Counted from the first letter of the stretch, positions 24,756 to 34,977 are shown. The stretch is 64,000 nt of DNA from Butyrivibrio proteoclasticus B316 (GCF_000145035.1 NC_014387.1:1310276-1374275); one strand, 5' to 3'. The notes: a model not told the origin generated them from the letters alone. A program made the numbers and translations.

Positions 24756-27700
24756 ATGAAAAGGGGAAAATTGTGGGGCAGATTAGTATCTGCGGCAGGC
24801 CTTAGCTTGTCTATTTTTTTGAGTTCGATTGGAAACGTTTCCACTGCATACGCGATGGAAAGTAATGATGCATTGGTCCTTGATGAGACCAAAGAGAACA
24901 CTGAAAGTGCTACTGATGCATCATCTAATGAAGCGTCAGATGCAGAAGCAGATAATGACACAGATGAAGCGATAACAGATGCTTCAAGCAAGGAACTTTC
25001 AGCTGAAAATGATGGAGCTTCAGAATCAGACAGTTCTTTTGATGAATATGATCATACTGCTTTGCCAGAAACTGATGAGATAACAGTAACTGCGGCTGGA
25101 GAACTTTCTACTGCAAAGGCTGAGCTTTATACACTGGCACCAAGAGAGGCCAGGGAAGCAGATAACAGCCTTGTTACAAGAGATAGTATTCATGATGGAG
25201 CAATCCTTCATGCATTTTGCTGGAGCTTTAATACTATAGCTGATAATATGGCAGATATTGCAGATGCCGGATATACAGCTGTTCAGACATCTCCGATCAA
25301 TGAATGTCTTTCAACTAATCCCGGTATGAATCTGCATGGCCCTGATGGAATGTGGTATTACCACTATCAGCCAACAGACTGGGTTATTGGTAACTATCAG
25401 CTCGGAAGCCGTGATGAATTCAAGCACATGTGCGATGTTGCCGATGAGTATGGAGTTGCTGTTATTGTAGATATCCTTCCAAACCATACAACTCCATCTA
25501 CAGGTAATATTGCCAAAGCTCTTAAGGAAGCTGCAGGCGGAAGCGAGGCTCTTTACCACACAACAGGTAAGATAGGCGGTGGATATACAGACAGATTAGA
25601 GCTTACTTACTATTCTATGGGCGGACTTCCTGACGTGGATACAGAGAATACAGGATTCCAACAGTACTTCTATGAATTCCTTAAAGACTGCGTATATCTC
25701 GGCGCAGATGGATTCAGAATTGATACTGCCAAGCACATTTCACTTCCTGATGATCCTGTTCCTTCTGATTATTCAGACGCTGGCAGAAACACTTTTTATC
25801 CAAACATGAGAGAGGCTCTTAATGATTACTCAGAAGAAGTAGGAACAAAGAGCTACGATGAACTCTTTGTCTATGGAGAAGTGCTTCAGGGAACAAATGA
25901 CAGACTTGCAGCATATCAGCAGTATATTGGCGGAACAACTGCCAGCAACTATGGCTCAAGCCTTAGATCTGCTCTTTCAAGCGGAAATCTTTCTGTAAAC
26001 AGACTTTTGGATTATCAGATTTATGATGATACAGCTTATGGGTCAACTTATACTGCAGATACAGAAAAGCTTGTTACCTGGGTTGAGTCTCATGACAACT
26101 ACATGAACGATTCTGAGAGCTGCTGGAAGTCTATTGATGACGATATGGTCATCATGGGCTGGTCAATTATCGCAGCAAGAGATGCAGGAACACCTTTGTT
26201 CTTTAGCAGACCTAACAACAGCTCTGCAGAAAATCCATATGGCGATAACCTTATTGGTGCAGCAGGAAGCCCTATCTATAAGGCACCTGAAGTCAAGGCG
26301 GTTAATCTTTTCCGTGAAAAGATGGGCGAAGCTGATGAATATCTTTCAAATCCGGGCGGCAATATACAGACACTTATGATTGAAAGATATAACGATACAG
26401 TTCAGGGAGCTGTAATCGTAAATGCAGCACAGACCAGAACAACTATCAGCACAGAGACACACTTATCAGATGGCATCTATCCTGATCAGGTTGAAGGAAG
26501 CAACGCAGTATTTCTTGTAAAGGATGGTGTGCTCAGCGGATCTGTTGAGGGCGAGGGAGTAGTAGTTCTGTCTGAAAAAATAGATGGAACAGGTAAGGTT
26601 ATTTCTTTCTACAACAATAAGAACTGGAATGGTGTTGTAGCAAGAGTTGATAATGCAGAAGAAACACTTGATACAATTGATGAAAATGATGGATGGTTCC
26701 AGGTAACTGTTCTTGATGATGAGTTCACCATAAGATTTGAGAGCGCAGATGGAAAAGAGGTTTCTCCAGAGTTTCAGATTACAGCAGAAAGCGGAACATT
26801 TGCTACTCCTGACAGCTCAGAGCTTTACTATTCTAAGGCTGAAACTGAAGAAGGACTTGGAATTCATACATATCCTGTATATTTCTTTAACACTGAAAAC
26901 TGGGGCAGCGTATATACATACGGATGGCTTGACGGAGGAGCACAGCTCTTTGGCGGATGGCCGGGAACAGTTGCTGTAAATGAAGGTTCAGGCTGGTATA
27001 GAGCAGATGTTAAGACTACCGGTGAGATTACAGCATTTAATCTTATCTTTAATAATGGAAACGGTATTCAGACTGTAAATGTAGAGGGCATAACACCGGA
27101 TAGCAAGGATATTTATCTTGCGGTAGATGCAGAAAAATCAAATGGTCAGCTTATTGTAAACAGATATGAAGATAAGGAATCTGCAGAGAAGGCACTTGGG
27201 GTATCCGGATCATATACAACAGCTTATTTCTATAACACAGAAGGCTGGGACAAAGTTTGCGCATATACCTGGGGAGCAACAGCTCTTGGAGACTGGCCGG
27301 GTAAAGAACTGACTCAGGATGAGGATGGCTGGTACAGCGTAGTTCTTCCTGCAGGCCCAAGCGAAGACCTTAACATCATCTTTAACAACGGCAACAATGG
27401 CAAACAGACAAATGACATGAAGATTTCTGATATGAAATACAGATTTATCCTGAATAATGGTATTTCCTATCAGAAATATGGCTCCAAAAAGGATGCTATG
27501 GAAGCTATTGCCGGTGCTGGCGATGTTACATATGAGACAGTATACTTCTACAACGAAAAAGCTGATGATGCAAACTGGAAGAATGTATATCTTTATGTAT
27601 TTGGCGGAACAGATGGCGAATACAATAATCTTGTAGGCACATGGCCTGGTAAGCTCATGGAAAAGGAAGAGGACAGCAACTGGTTAAGAGCAGAGGTTCC

Positions 27701-28544
27701 TTCCAAAGCTCTTGAAAGCGGAACTCTTACATATATCTTTAACAATGGAAATGGTACGCAGCTTGATGATAACAAGAATATCACAAGCACAAAGAACTAT
27801 TTCACATTTAGTAGCAGAGACAGCTTTGCAAGTAAGGAAGAGGTTTATTCATTCCTTGGTATATCTACAGATGATCCTTCTGCTCCGGAAGAGCCTCAGG
27901 AGCCTGAAGCTACTCTTACCAAGAAGTATAGCAAATACTATCTTGTAACAGAAGATGGTGAGAAGCTTACAGGATTCCACGAAGTTGACGGTATTCTCAG
28001 ATACTTTGCTGAAAATACTGGTGTAATGGCTATAAACAAGTGGGTTACTGTAGAAGATAAAAAGTACAGAGCTCTTGATGAAGGCAGGATCGCAAGTAAT
28101 GAAATAATCAGAGAATACGGCTCAGATTATTATCTTGGCGAAGATGGAGTGCTTGTGACAGGTCTTTTCGATTACAATGGTGATAAGTACTATGCAAAGT
28201 CTAATGGTAAGATTGTAAAGAGCGGACTTCTGGAAATAGACGGAGAATACTATATTCCTGATTCAGATGGAAGGCTCATGCATGACGTTAAGACTGCAAT
28301 ATACTTCTCAGAGTATATCTTAGGTTCTGATTGCAAGGCTGTTAAGGGCTTTACAACCTATGAGGGACAGAGATATTACGGCAAAGCTAACGGAAGAGTT
28401 GCCAAGGATTATATGTTCACAGTAGACGGTGATACATATTATGCCAAGAATGATGGAACACTTGCTGTATCTGAGACAATTACAAGATTCTTCAAGAAAT
28501 ACACATTTGATGAAAACGGCAAGCTTATTAGCGTAGGAAAATAA
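24756..28544 (+). CDS. Secreted multidomain alpha-amylase (GH13) with starch-binding modules and cell-surface repeats
   Basis: 1262 residues. Signal peptide 1-33 (cleavage after AYA), then an acidic serine/aspartate-rich linker to about 135. GH13 barrel about 140-560 has all three catalytic residues: nucleophile D323 (GFRIDTAKH), acid/base E375 (VYGEVL) and D447 (VESHDN), plus DILPNHT. Four CBM25/26-type starch-binding modules follow at about 615-672, 706-795, 822-905 and 926-1030, each with a YFYN...W start and FNNGNG. Residues 1056-1262 are tyrosine/glycine-rich glucan- or choline-binding-like repeats that may hold the enzyme on the cell surface. GGAGG ribosome site. Monocistronic, with strong promoter and terminator. 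Degrades external starch. Confidence 0.95.
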   Translation: MKRGKLWGRLVSAAGLSLSIFLSSIGNVSTAYAMESNDALVLDETKENTESATDASSNEASDAEADNDTDEAITDASSKELSAENDGASESDSSFDEYDHTALPETDEITVTAAGELSTAKAELYTLAPREAREADNSLVTRDSIHDGAILHAFCWSFNTIADNMADIADAGYTAVQTSPINECLSTNPGMNLHGPDGMWYYHYQPTDWVIGNYQLGSRDEFKHMCDVADEYGVAVIVDILPNHTTPSTGNIAKALKEAAGGSEALYHTTGKIGGGYTDRLELTYYSMGGLPDVDTENTGFQQYFYEFLKDCVYLGADGFRIDTAKHISLPDDPVPSDYSDAGRNTFYPNMREALNDYSEEVGTKSYDELFVYGEVLQGTNDRLAAYQQYIGGTTASNYGSSLRSALSSGNLSVNRLLDYQIYDDTAYGSTYTADTEKLVTWVESHDNYMNDSESCWKSIDDDMVIMGWSIIAARDAGTPLFFSRPNNSSAENPYGDNLIGAAGSPIYKAPEVKAVNLFREKMGEADEYLSNPGGNIQTLMIERYNDTVQGAVIVNAAQTRTTISTETHLSDGIYPDQVEGSNAVFLVKDGVLSGSVEGEGVVVLSEKIDGTGKVISFYNNKNWNGVVARVDNAEETLDTIDENDGWFQVTVLDDEFTIRFESADGKEVSPEFQITAESGTFATPDSSELYYSKAETEEGLGIHTYPVYFFNTENWGSVYTYGWLDGGAQLFGGWPGTVAVNEGSGWYRADVKTTGEITAFNLIFNNGNGIQTVNVEGITPDSKDIYLAVDAEKSNGQLIVNRYEDKESAEKALGVSGSYTTAYFYNTEGWDKVCAYTWGATALGDWPGKELTQDEDGWYSVVLPAGPSEDLNIIFNNGNNGKQTNDMKISDMKYRFILNNGISYQKYGSKKDAMEAIAGAGDVTYETVYFYNEKADDANWKNVYLYVFGGTDGEYNNLVGTWPGKLMEKEEDSNWLRAEVPSKALESGTLTYIFNNGNGTQLDDNKNITSTKNYFTFSSRDSFASKEEVYSFLGISTDDPSAPEEPQEPEATLTKKYSKYYLVTEDGEKLTGFHEVDGILRYFAENTGVMAINKWVTVEDKKYRALDEGRIASNEIIREYGSDYYLGEDGVLVTGLFDYNGDKYYAKSNGKIVKSGLLEIDGEYYIPDSDGRLMHDVKTAIYFSEYILGSDCKAVKGFTTYEGQRYYGKANGRVAKDYMFTVDGDTYYAKNDGTLAVSETITRFFKKYTFDENGKLISVGK
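24830..24843 (+). promoter_or_regulatory. Intragenic cre-like palindrome in the amylase signal-peptide region
   Basis: TGGAAACGTTTCCA is a perfect 14-base palindrome with the CG centre of LacI-family operators. It lies about 75 bases after the start codon, a position used by CcpA as a roadblock in other Firmicutes. Confidence 0.5.
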
Positions 28545-28556
28545 TAAGCGACATGT

Positions 28557-28597
28557 ACCCTCTTTGCAGAGTTTCTGCAAAGAGGGTATTTTTTTAC
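28557..28597 (+). terminator. Intrinsic terminator of the amylase gene
   Basis: ACCCTCTTTGCAGA and TCTGCAAAGAGGGT pair almost perfectly, followed by ATTTTTTT. Confidence 0.94.
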
Positions 28598-28717
28598 ATT
28601 ATTTAATTGTAAAAAAATAAATAGTTTACATGGTTTTAATAAATCTTTTGTATACTGATTTTGTGGCTTTATATCACTCATTAATATTTTAAATATAGTT
28701 AATTGAAGGAGGGCATC

Positions 28718-30766
28718 ATGGGCGCAAAATCAGCTGGTACAAAAAATGGATCACCAAAGGCACTGAGTGCAAGGCTTTCGCTTCTTTTTGTTGTTATGCT
28801 TCTGGTAAGCATTTTAGTTGCAGAGGGCGTAACATTTTCACTTGGCTATGGAATGATCAAAGATCTCATTTATTCATCGCTTGAAAATCATGTTTCTGTA
28901 GATGCAGGCTCTGTCAACAGAGAGCTTAATGCAACATTCTATTATCTGAATGGTGTTGCAGATGCAATTGAGCAAAATGAATATGATAATGATCAGGAAA
29001 TCATGAATTACATGGCTGGAACTCTTGGAAGGTATGCAATGATACCTACAGGAGCATATCTTATGCTCAATGATGAAACATTCATATATCCTAATGCACC
29101 GGACTACAAGATAGAAAAAGTTACGGAAAATGTAATGTATAAGGAAGCAATGACTTATACAAACAGCTGGTTCTACTTCTATGATGTTCCTTATTTTGAT
29201 ACAGTTACTGGTGATCTTTGCGCTTCAGTTATGCGTAAGGTTCATTTGAAAGATGGAAGAGAAGGCTGCTTTGCAGCAGATCTTATGATGTCTAATACAC
29301 AGGAAAAATTAAATGAAGTTAAGCTTTATGAAACCGGCGGCGCTACGATGGTTACCAGTCAGGGACTCATACTTTCATATAAAGAAGACCCATCTTTGTG
29401 TGGCTCTAACATTGCAGATTTACAGGATAATCCTTTCCTTACTGCTATTGGAGAATTTGCAGCTTCTGAAGCAGGAAAAGAGGTTCATGAAGTAACACCG
29501 GTTAAAGTAGGAAATGTCAATTACTATTTTGCAGCATCAGGAGTAAGTGGTACCGACTGGAGCGTAATAGTTTATGCCAAGCAGAGTGAAGTGCTTGCAA
29601 CAATGCGTAATATAGTAATTGTCCTGTTATTTGTTGTGGTCATTTCTGTTGTAGCAGTTATTGTTATCATGAATATTGTTCTTCGAAAGCTGATCAAGCA
29701 TCCGGTTAGTGCACTGACTGACAATATAGAGAAGATATCAGGTGGTGACTTTACTGTAAATATTTCTTCTAATGGTGATGATGAGATTGCATATATGAAT
29801 AATGCGATGGGCGATTTCGTAAGCGGAATGAGATCGTCTCTTAGTGAAATCAAGGATGTTTCCGGAAAACTTATGGGAGATGCCCAGACATCCAAGGATA
29901 CTGCGGAAGATCTGGAAGGCGCTGCTAATGAACAGTCAGCCAGCATGACTCAGATACGAGAGAACATTGAAAACATGGCTAAGGCTGTTAATGAAGTCGC
30001 TGAAAATGCCACTGTCCTTGCACAGACTGTTGCAAGCGTAACAGAGCAGGAGCAGGATATTGAGAAGACAATGAATGAACTCGTATCCAAGGCAGATTCC
30101 GGACAGCATGATATGGCAAATGTTGCCGGAGGAATGAATGATATTGTAGATTCCATGAAAGATATGGCAGATGCAGTTGCAAGTGTCGATGAAGCTGCGG
30201 ACAAGATCAATCAGATTGTAGACCTTATCAACTCCATTTCTTCACAGACAAATCTCTTGTCACTTAATGCCAGCATTGAGGCTGCAAGAGCTGGAGAAGC
30301 AGGAAAAGGATTTGCTGTTGTAGCTCAGGAGATTGGACAGCTTGCACAGAACTCCGCAGATGCTACCAAACAGATTGCTGATATCATTAAGGAAATGTCA
30401 GCGAGAGTACAGCAGCTTTCACAGAAATCAGAATCTAATACTCAGCTTATAAACGCAAGTGCAGAGTCCGTTAATACAGCGGCAACTACATTTGAAGAGA
30501 TTACAAGGCAGTTGTCAGATGCAAACGAAACTCTTGCTGCTATGGCTGAGCAGATGGAGAAGGTTAATGATGTAGCTACCAATATGGCATCTGTTTCAGA
30601 AGAACAGTCAGCATCCACTCAGGAAATTGCTGATAACGTTGACAGGGTAACAGAGGCTGCAAAGGGCGTTGCAACGTCATCAGAACTTGTTGCAAGCGCA
30701 GCAAATTCTGTATCAGAAGCTGTTGATACGATCAATGATAACCTGGAAAGGTTTACAATTCAGTAA
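28718..30766 (+). CDS. Methyl-accepting chemotaxis protein
   Basis: 682 residues. Two membrane segments, near 20-42 and 295-325, flank an external dCache-type ligand-binding domain. HAMP follows at about 325-380 (KHPVSALTDNIEKISGGD), then the cytoplasmic coiled coil. The hairpin tip is the near-invariant SISSQTNLLSLNASIEAARAGEAGKGF, and methylation helices flank it. It senses an unknown external ligand and signals to CheA/CheW. There is no C-terminal CheR/CheB pentapeptide. Start chosen at ATG 28718 after GAAGGAGGG; an in-frame TTG at 28703 overlaps that ribosome site. Monocistronic. Confidence 0.95.
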   Translation: MGAKSAGTKNGSPKALSARLSLLFVVMLLVSILVAEGVTFSLGYGMIKDLIYSSLENHVSVDAGSVNRELNATFYYLNGVADAIEQNEYDNDQEIMNYMAGTLGRYAMIPTGAYLMLNDETFIYPNAPDYKIEKVTENVMYKEAMTYTNSWFYFYDVPYFDTVTGDLCASVMRKVHLKDGREGCFAADLMMSNTQEKLNEVKLYETGGATMVTSQGLILSYKEDPSLCGSNIADLQDNPFLTAIGEFAASEAGKEVHEVTPVKVGNVNYYFAASGVSGTDWSVIVYAKQSEVLATMRNIVIVLLFVVVISVVAVIVIMNIVLRKLIKHPVSALTDNIEKISGGDFTVNISSNGDDEIAYMNNAMGDFVSGMRSSLSEIKDVSGKLMGDAQTSKDTAEDLEGAANEQSASMTQIRENIENMAKAVNEVAENATVLAQTVASVTEQEQDIEKTMNELVSKADSGQHDMANVAGGMNDIVDSMKDMADAVASVDEAADKINQIVDLINSISSQTNLLSLNASIEAARAGEAGKGFAVVAQEIGQLAQNSADATKQIADIIKEMSARVQQLSQKSESNTQLINASAESVNTAATTFEEITRQLSDANETLAAMAEQMEKVNDVATNMASVSEEQSASTQEIADNVDRVTEAAKGVATSSELVASAANSVSEAVDTINDNLERFTIQ

Positions 30767-30810
30767 TAAATATTCATGAATCATTGGTTCAAGAGTATAT
30801 AGGTAAAAGA

Positions 30811-30847
30811 AGGCTCACTGCGCTGGTCCGCGGTGGGCTTTCTTTTT
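30811..30847 (+). terminator. Intrinsic terminator of the chemoreceptor gene
   Basis: AGGCTCACTGCG and CGCGGTGGGCTT pair with G-U pairs around CTGGTC, followed by TCTTTTT. Confidence 0.82.
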
Positions 30848-31027
30848 GAATTTAAGGTTATGCCTTACTGTCGCTGGGATTTAAACTAAGGTTATACCTT
30901 GCTATAAGGTTTGGTTAATTTTACTTGCGACTTTGCTGTGGTATATTTTAAACATCAAAACAAACAAGAGCTAAACAAGTACTTACAAAAATTTAATCAC
31001 AATAAAATATAAATGGAGGAAATGACA

Positions 31028-31963
31028 ATGGCAGACATCAAACAGAGCGCACTTGAACTTATCGGGGGAACACCAATTCTTAAACTTAACGGATATAGTA
31101 AAGCTGCAGGAGTGGAAAATGCAAATATTCTTGCAAAGCTTGAGTATCTTAATCCGGCTGGTTCAGTCAAGGATAGAGTAGCGCTTAGCATGATAGAAGA
31201 TGCTGAGAAGAGTGGCAAGCTTAAGCCGGGCGCAACAATAATTGAGCCCACAAGTGGAAATACAGGAATCGGACTTGCAGCAGTTGCAGCAGCAAAGGGA
31301 TACAGAGCAATCCTTACTCTTCCTGATACAATGAGTGTTGAGAGAAGAAACCTTTTAAAGGCTTATGGCGCTGAGATAGTTCTCACAGAGGGAGCTAAAG
31401 GTATGAAGGGCGCAATCGCCAAGGCTGAAGAGCTTGAAAAGGAAATTGAAGGATCTATAATCCTTGGTCAGTTTGTTAATCCAGCAAACCCTGAGGTTCA
31501 TAGAAAGACTACAGGCCCTGAAATCTGGAAGCAGACTGACGGACAGGTTGATATCTTTGTAGCAGGTGTTGGTACAGGCGGAACAATTACAGGTGTTGGA
31601 GAATTCCTTAAAGAGGTTAATCCTGATGTCAAGATTGTTGCTGTTGAGCCGGCAAGCAGTCCTGTCCTGTCTAAAGGCGAGGCTGGTGCTCACAAGATAC
31701 AGGGAATTGGTGCAGGATTTGTTCCTGAGACTCTTAACACCAAGATTTATGATGAAGTTATCGCTATAGATAATGATGATGCTTTTGCAGAAGGCAAGAA
31801 GTTTGCTGTTTCTGAGGGTATCCTTGTAGGAATTTCTTCAGGTGCAGCACTTAAGGCAGCAACAATTCTTGCACAGAGAGAGGAGAACAAGGGTAAGAAT
31901 ATTGTAGTTCTTTTACCTGATTCAGGTGACAGATACCTTTCTACACCATTGTTCGCTAATTGA
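31028..31963 (+). CDS. cysK: Cysteine synthase (O-acetylserine sulfhydrylase)
   Basis: 311 residues, PLP-dependent. It makes cysteine from O-acetylserine and sulfide. Seen: PLP lysine in NPAGSVKDR, the substrate loop [11 protein letters not shown], phosphate-binding GTGGTITG, and the C-terminal [10 protein letters not shown]. Length is normal. Start chosen at ATG 31028, with GGAGGA 8-13 bases upstream; an upstream in-frame ATG at 31013 lies in that ribosome site. Single gene, ending in a hairpin. No cysE is adjacent. Confidence 0.97.
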   Translation: MADIKQSALELIGGTPILKLNGYSKAAGVENANILAKLEYLNPAGSVKDRVALSMIEDAEKSGKLKPGATIIEPTSGNTGIGLAAVAAAKGYRAILTLPDTMSVERRNLLKAYGAEIVLTEGAKGMKGAIAKAEELEKEIEGSIILGQFVNPANPEVHRKTTGPEIWKQTDGQVDIFVAGVGTGGTITGVGEFLKEVNPDVKIVAVEPASSPVLSKGEAGAHKIQGIGAGFVPETLNTKIYDEVIAIDNDDAFAEGKKFAVSEGILVGISSGAALKAATILAQREENKGKNIVVLLPDSGDRYLSTPLFAN

Positions 31964-32054
31964 TAAACAAGTACTCGGCAAAAGGAATTTCTCATTTGAA
32001 ATTCTTTATATAGAAACCTACCGGTGCCAAAACAGTTTGACCCGGGACTATATA

Positions 32055-32089
32055 GCACTCCGCAGCTCATTTGCTACGGAGTGCTTTTA
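32055..32089. terminator. Intrinsic terminator between cysK and the symporter gene
   Basis: gcactccg (32055-32062) pairs with cggagtgc (32077-32084), with an inner agc/gct pair, followed by TTTT. It ends cysK; weaker A/T content on the other side makes use by the convergent gene less certain. Confidence 0.8.
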
Positions 32090-32109
32090 TGGTGTGCATT
32101 TTCTTTTTT

Positions 32110-33630
32110 TCAGGCAGTTTCTTCTGCGGTTTCTTCTTTTGTCTTTAATTCTCTTTCATGGAGCTGCTGAATATCATCAATTGCTGAGAGCATAGGCTTA
32201 ACGTCCTGACCAAGGATCTTTCTCTGAACGTAGTTGTGAGTAATTTTCATAACTGTTCCGCTAAGGGTGACAACACCGATAAGGTTGGGAATTGCCATCA
32301 TACCGTTGAAGGTATCTGAAAGATCCCAGGCAAGAGTCAAATCCATGGTAGCACCGACTACGATGAAGGCTACGAAGATCACATGGTAAAACTTGATTGT
32401 TTTTCTTCCGAAGAGATATTCAAAGGCTTTGCTGCCGTACTGACTCCAGCCAAGAACAGTAGAGAAAGCAAACAGCAGGATCGCAACAGCAATGAAAGCT
32501 GAGCCAAATTTACCAAATACTGAGGAGAAGGCTTCAGCTACAAGAGCTGTAGAAACCTGCTCTGAAATAACTGCGCCGGTTTCAAGATCAACGAGACCAC
32601 TAGAAAGAACTGCGAAGGCTGTGATTGAGCATACGATTATGGTGTCGGCAAAAACTTCGAAGATTCCCCACATGCCCTGAACTACTGGCTCTCTTACGTT
32701 TGAACTTGAGTGAACCATTACAGAAGAACCAAGACCGGCTTCGTTAGAGAAAACGCCACGCTTCATACCAAACTGAACAGCCATGGCAACGCCGCTGCCT
32801 ACAATACCGCCGCCAACTGCGCGCATGCCGAAAGCTCCTTTTATAATAGATGTGAATACGGCACCAAACTGATCAATGTGAACCACGCAAACCACAAGGG
32901 CAAAGAAAACATATAAAACAGCCATGAAAGGAACGAGCTTTTCAGTAACGGAGGCAATTCTCTTTAAACCACCTACAATAACAAGGCCAGCAACTACCAT
33001 AAGGAAAAGGCCGGTTATAATTGTAGGAATACCAAACACTGTGTTCATATTTACGGCAATTGAGTTAATCTGGCCCATGTTCCCGATACCGAAGGATGCA
33101 AAGATACAAAAAATAGAGAATAAAACAGCAAGTGCAGAGCCAATTTGCCTGCAACCCTTCTTGGAGCCTAAACCGTCACTAAGATAATACATAGCGCCGC
33201 CGCACCATTCATTTTTCTCATTTCTTCTACGATAGAAGATACCAAGGACATTTTCTGAGAAGTTTGTCATCATGCCAAAGAAAGCAACGATCCACATCCA
33301 GAAGATGGCGCCGGGACCACCGGAAGCAATAGCTACGGCTACTCCTGCGATATTACCGGTACCGATTGTTGCAGCCAAAGCTGTACAAAGGCTCTGGAAC
33401 TGGGAAATCTGTGTATCCTCTTTTTCTGTATGTGCTGTTACGTGGGAATCCTTGAAGATACCGCCGATGGTATTGGAAAGCCAGTGCTTAATGTGAGAAA
33501 TCTGAAAGAATCTGGTAAGGCAGGTCATTAAGATACCTGTTCCTACCAAAAGAATCAGCATTGGTAGACCCCATACGAAGCTGTTGATAGCGTTGTTGAC
33601 ATTTTCTACTGTAGACAAAAATCCTTCCAT
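32110..33630 (-). CDS. Alanine or glycine:cation symporter (AGCS family)
   Basis: 506 residues with about eleven hydrophobic membrane helices. AGCS transporters import alanine or glycine with sodium or protons. Family segments: TRFFQISHI near the start, TALAATIGTGNIAGVA (the signature), GPGAIFWMW, YRRRNEKNEWCGGAMYYL, and GVFSNEAGLGSSVM. The C-terminal tail is charged and cytosolic. AGGAGG-type ribosome site lies just before ATG on the minus strand. Transcribed alone towards cysK. Confidence 0.95.
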   Translation of the reverse strand: MEGFLSTVENVNNAINSFVWGLPMLILLVGTGILMTCLTRFFQISHIKHWLSNTIGGIFKDSHVTAHTEKEDTQISQFQSLCTALAATIGTGNIAGVAVAIASGGPGAIFWMWIVAFFGMMTNFSENVLGIFYRRRNEKNEWCGGAMYYLSDGLGSKKGCRQIGSALAVLFSIFCIFASFGIGNMGQINSIAVNMNTVFGIPTIITGLFLMVVAGLVIVGGLKRIASVTEKLVPFMAVLYVFFALVVCVVHIDQFGAVFTSIIKGAFGMRAVGGGIVGSGVAMAVQFGMKRGVFSNEAGLGSSVMVHSSSNVREPVVQGMWGIFEVFADTIIVCSITAFAVLSSGLVDLETGAVISEQVSTALVAEAFSSVFGKFGSAFIAVAILLFAFSTVLGWSQYGSKAFEYLFGRKTIKFYHVIFVAFIVVGATMDLTLAWDLSDTFNGMMAIPNLIGVVTLSGTVMKITHNYVQRKILGQDVKPMLSAIDDIQQLHERELKTKEETAEETA

Positions 33631-33845
33631 ATATTACCTCCGCAAACAGTTTAACGATTTAAATTATTGACAGTTTAGCACATTGAATTGTTGAAGTCTA
33701 TATATAAGTAATAAAAAAGTGTATATATTGAGAGGTGTGCTTTGGTTGTTTTATGTTAGAGATTGCGGTATTATGAATATATATGGCGAAATATAGTTAA
33801 TTTTTTTCGGTAACTGATAACTTTATGTGATCAGATGGGGGTATT

Positions 33846-34193
33846 ATGGAAGATAAGAGAAAAAACAAAAGGCTTGAACTTTCAGGAGAAATCATACTTA
33901 AGGAGCTGGGCGGTACAGGCGATGGAGAGGCTGCTGAGATTGAAATTCATGACTGTTCAAGGGACGGTATAGGATTTACTACAGATAAGGCACTTCTCAT
34001 TGGCAGCAACTATGAAGCTAATCTTACACTTTGGAACAAAGATAAGATTCATGTCTTTATCCAGATAGCCAGAGCTGATAAAGAAGGCGATATATTCCGC
34101 TATGGTGGAATATTTATCGGAATGCCTGATGCAGACCGCATGAGAATACAGGTTTATGAGACAGTAGAAGATGAGCTTTCTCATCAAAAGTAA
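33846..34193 (+). CDS. PilZ domain protein (cyclic-di-GMP receptor)
   Basis: 115 residues, a single PilZ domain. Both cyclic-di-GMP-binding motifs are visible: RxxxR as RKNKR at residues 5-9 and (D/N)xSxxG as DCSRDG at about 37-42. It probably works as a stand-alone receptor that changes partner-protein behaviour when cyclic-di-GMP is bound. The ATG follows GATGGGGG. The next gene begins 21 bases downstream, so the two are probably cotranscribed. It fits with the several GGDEF and EAL proteins in this window. Confidence 0.88.
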   Translation: MEDKRKNKRLELSGEIILKELGGTGDGEAAEIEIHDCSRDGIGFTTDKALLIGSNYEANLTLWNKDKIHVFIQIARADKEGDIFRYGGIFIGMPDADRMRIQVYETVEDELSHQK

Positions 34194-34214
34194 ATAGAAT
34201 TGGACAATTGATAA

Positions 34215-34880
34215 ATGCTAACTAGAAGTCAGTACAGGTGTAGTTTTAAGCTAATTGATAAGAATGTTCCTATTGATGGAATAATTGACAGGTGTAAAGA
34301 AAACTTTGAAAAGCTCATAAAAGAGGGAAAAATATGCAATGCTTCCTTTTACCGCTATGAGAATATGGGTTTTTTGTACCTGGAAGAGACGTCAGATACT
34401 TCTGTCGATGCAGATCAGGTAATGAGTGATTTAAAGCCGTATTTAAAGCCCTGGCCTGAAGAAAACGGTGACAGATACTTTGTGCGGATGATAAATGTCT
34501 ACTATCATCATATTCCTGAAAGTGACCTTGAGGAGTGGGAAAAAGAGAGAACAACTTCTGTCAAGCAGCGCATAGGCAGGGTGGCTTTCGTGTATCCGGA
34601 TAAGCTTCCGTCTTATGTAAGGTATCATAGCGCTATTGTTTCTGAGGGACTTCTAAAAGGCGATAAATACGCCTATATTTCTATGCATGAGAACTTACTG
34701 TTTTCATATTATGAAGAACCAAGAAGCAATGTGAATATCAGGGGAATAGATAAGGAGTCGGTTGCAATTCAAGACTGGATGGCTGCTGATCCTGAATCTC
34801 ATTTTGACAGAGTTAAGGCAAAGGGCAGTAATTTTCTGGTTATTCCCTGCTTGTTTTCTGTAGACAGAGTAGATATGTAG
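34215..34880 (+). CDS. Hypothetical protein, possible tandem dimeric alpha-beta-barrel (rhamnose-mutarotase-like)
   Basis: 221 residues, soluble. The first half (CSFKLIDKNVPIDGI, then FEKLIKEGKICNASFYRYENMGFLYLE) and second half (YVRYHSAIVSEGLLKGDKYAYIS, then NLLFSYYEE and WMAADP) repeat the same order of elements. The second half recalls L-rhamnose mutarotase, with a helix, a hairpin ending in FSYYE, and a W-M pair. This suggests two fused ferredoxin-like domains, but I cannot confirm the family. Start ATG 34215 has no strong ribosome site (GGACAATTG). It follows the PilZ gene by 21 bases and ends in a terminator, so the two may function together. Confidence 0.7.
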   Translation: MLTRSQYRCSFKLIDKNVPIDGIIDRCKENFEKLIKEGKICNASFYRYENMGFLYLEETSDTSVDADQVMSDLKPYLKPWPEENGDRYFVRMINVYYHHIPESDLEEWEKERTTSVKQRIGRVAFVYPDKLPSYVRYHSAIVSEGLLKGDKYAYISMHENLLFSYYEEPRSNVNIRGIDKESVAIQDWMAADPESHFDRVKAKGSNFLVIPCLFSVDRVDM

Positions 34881-34897
34881 TTATAGTTAAATATTTT

Positions 34898-34941
34898 AAA
34901 GCCTTGTTTTAGTGCTAAATTGCGCTGAAACAAGGCTTTTG
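34898..34941 (+). terminator. Intrinsic terminator
   Basis: AAAGCCTTGTTT (34898-34909) and AAACAAGGCTTT (34928-34939) pair perfectly, with an inner agtgc/gcgct stem and a short T-run. Confidence 0.85.
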
Positions 34942-34977
34942 TTCTGATATGAGAAATTACTATATCAATATATTCTG

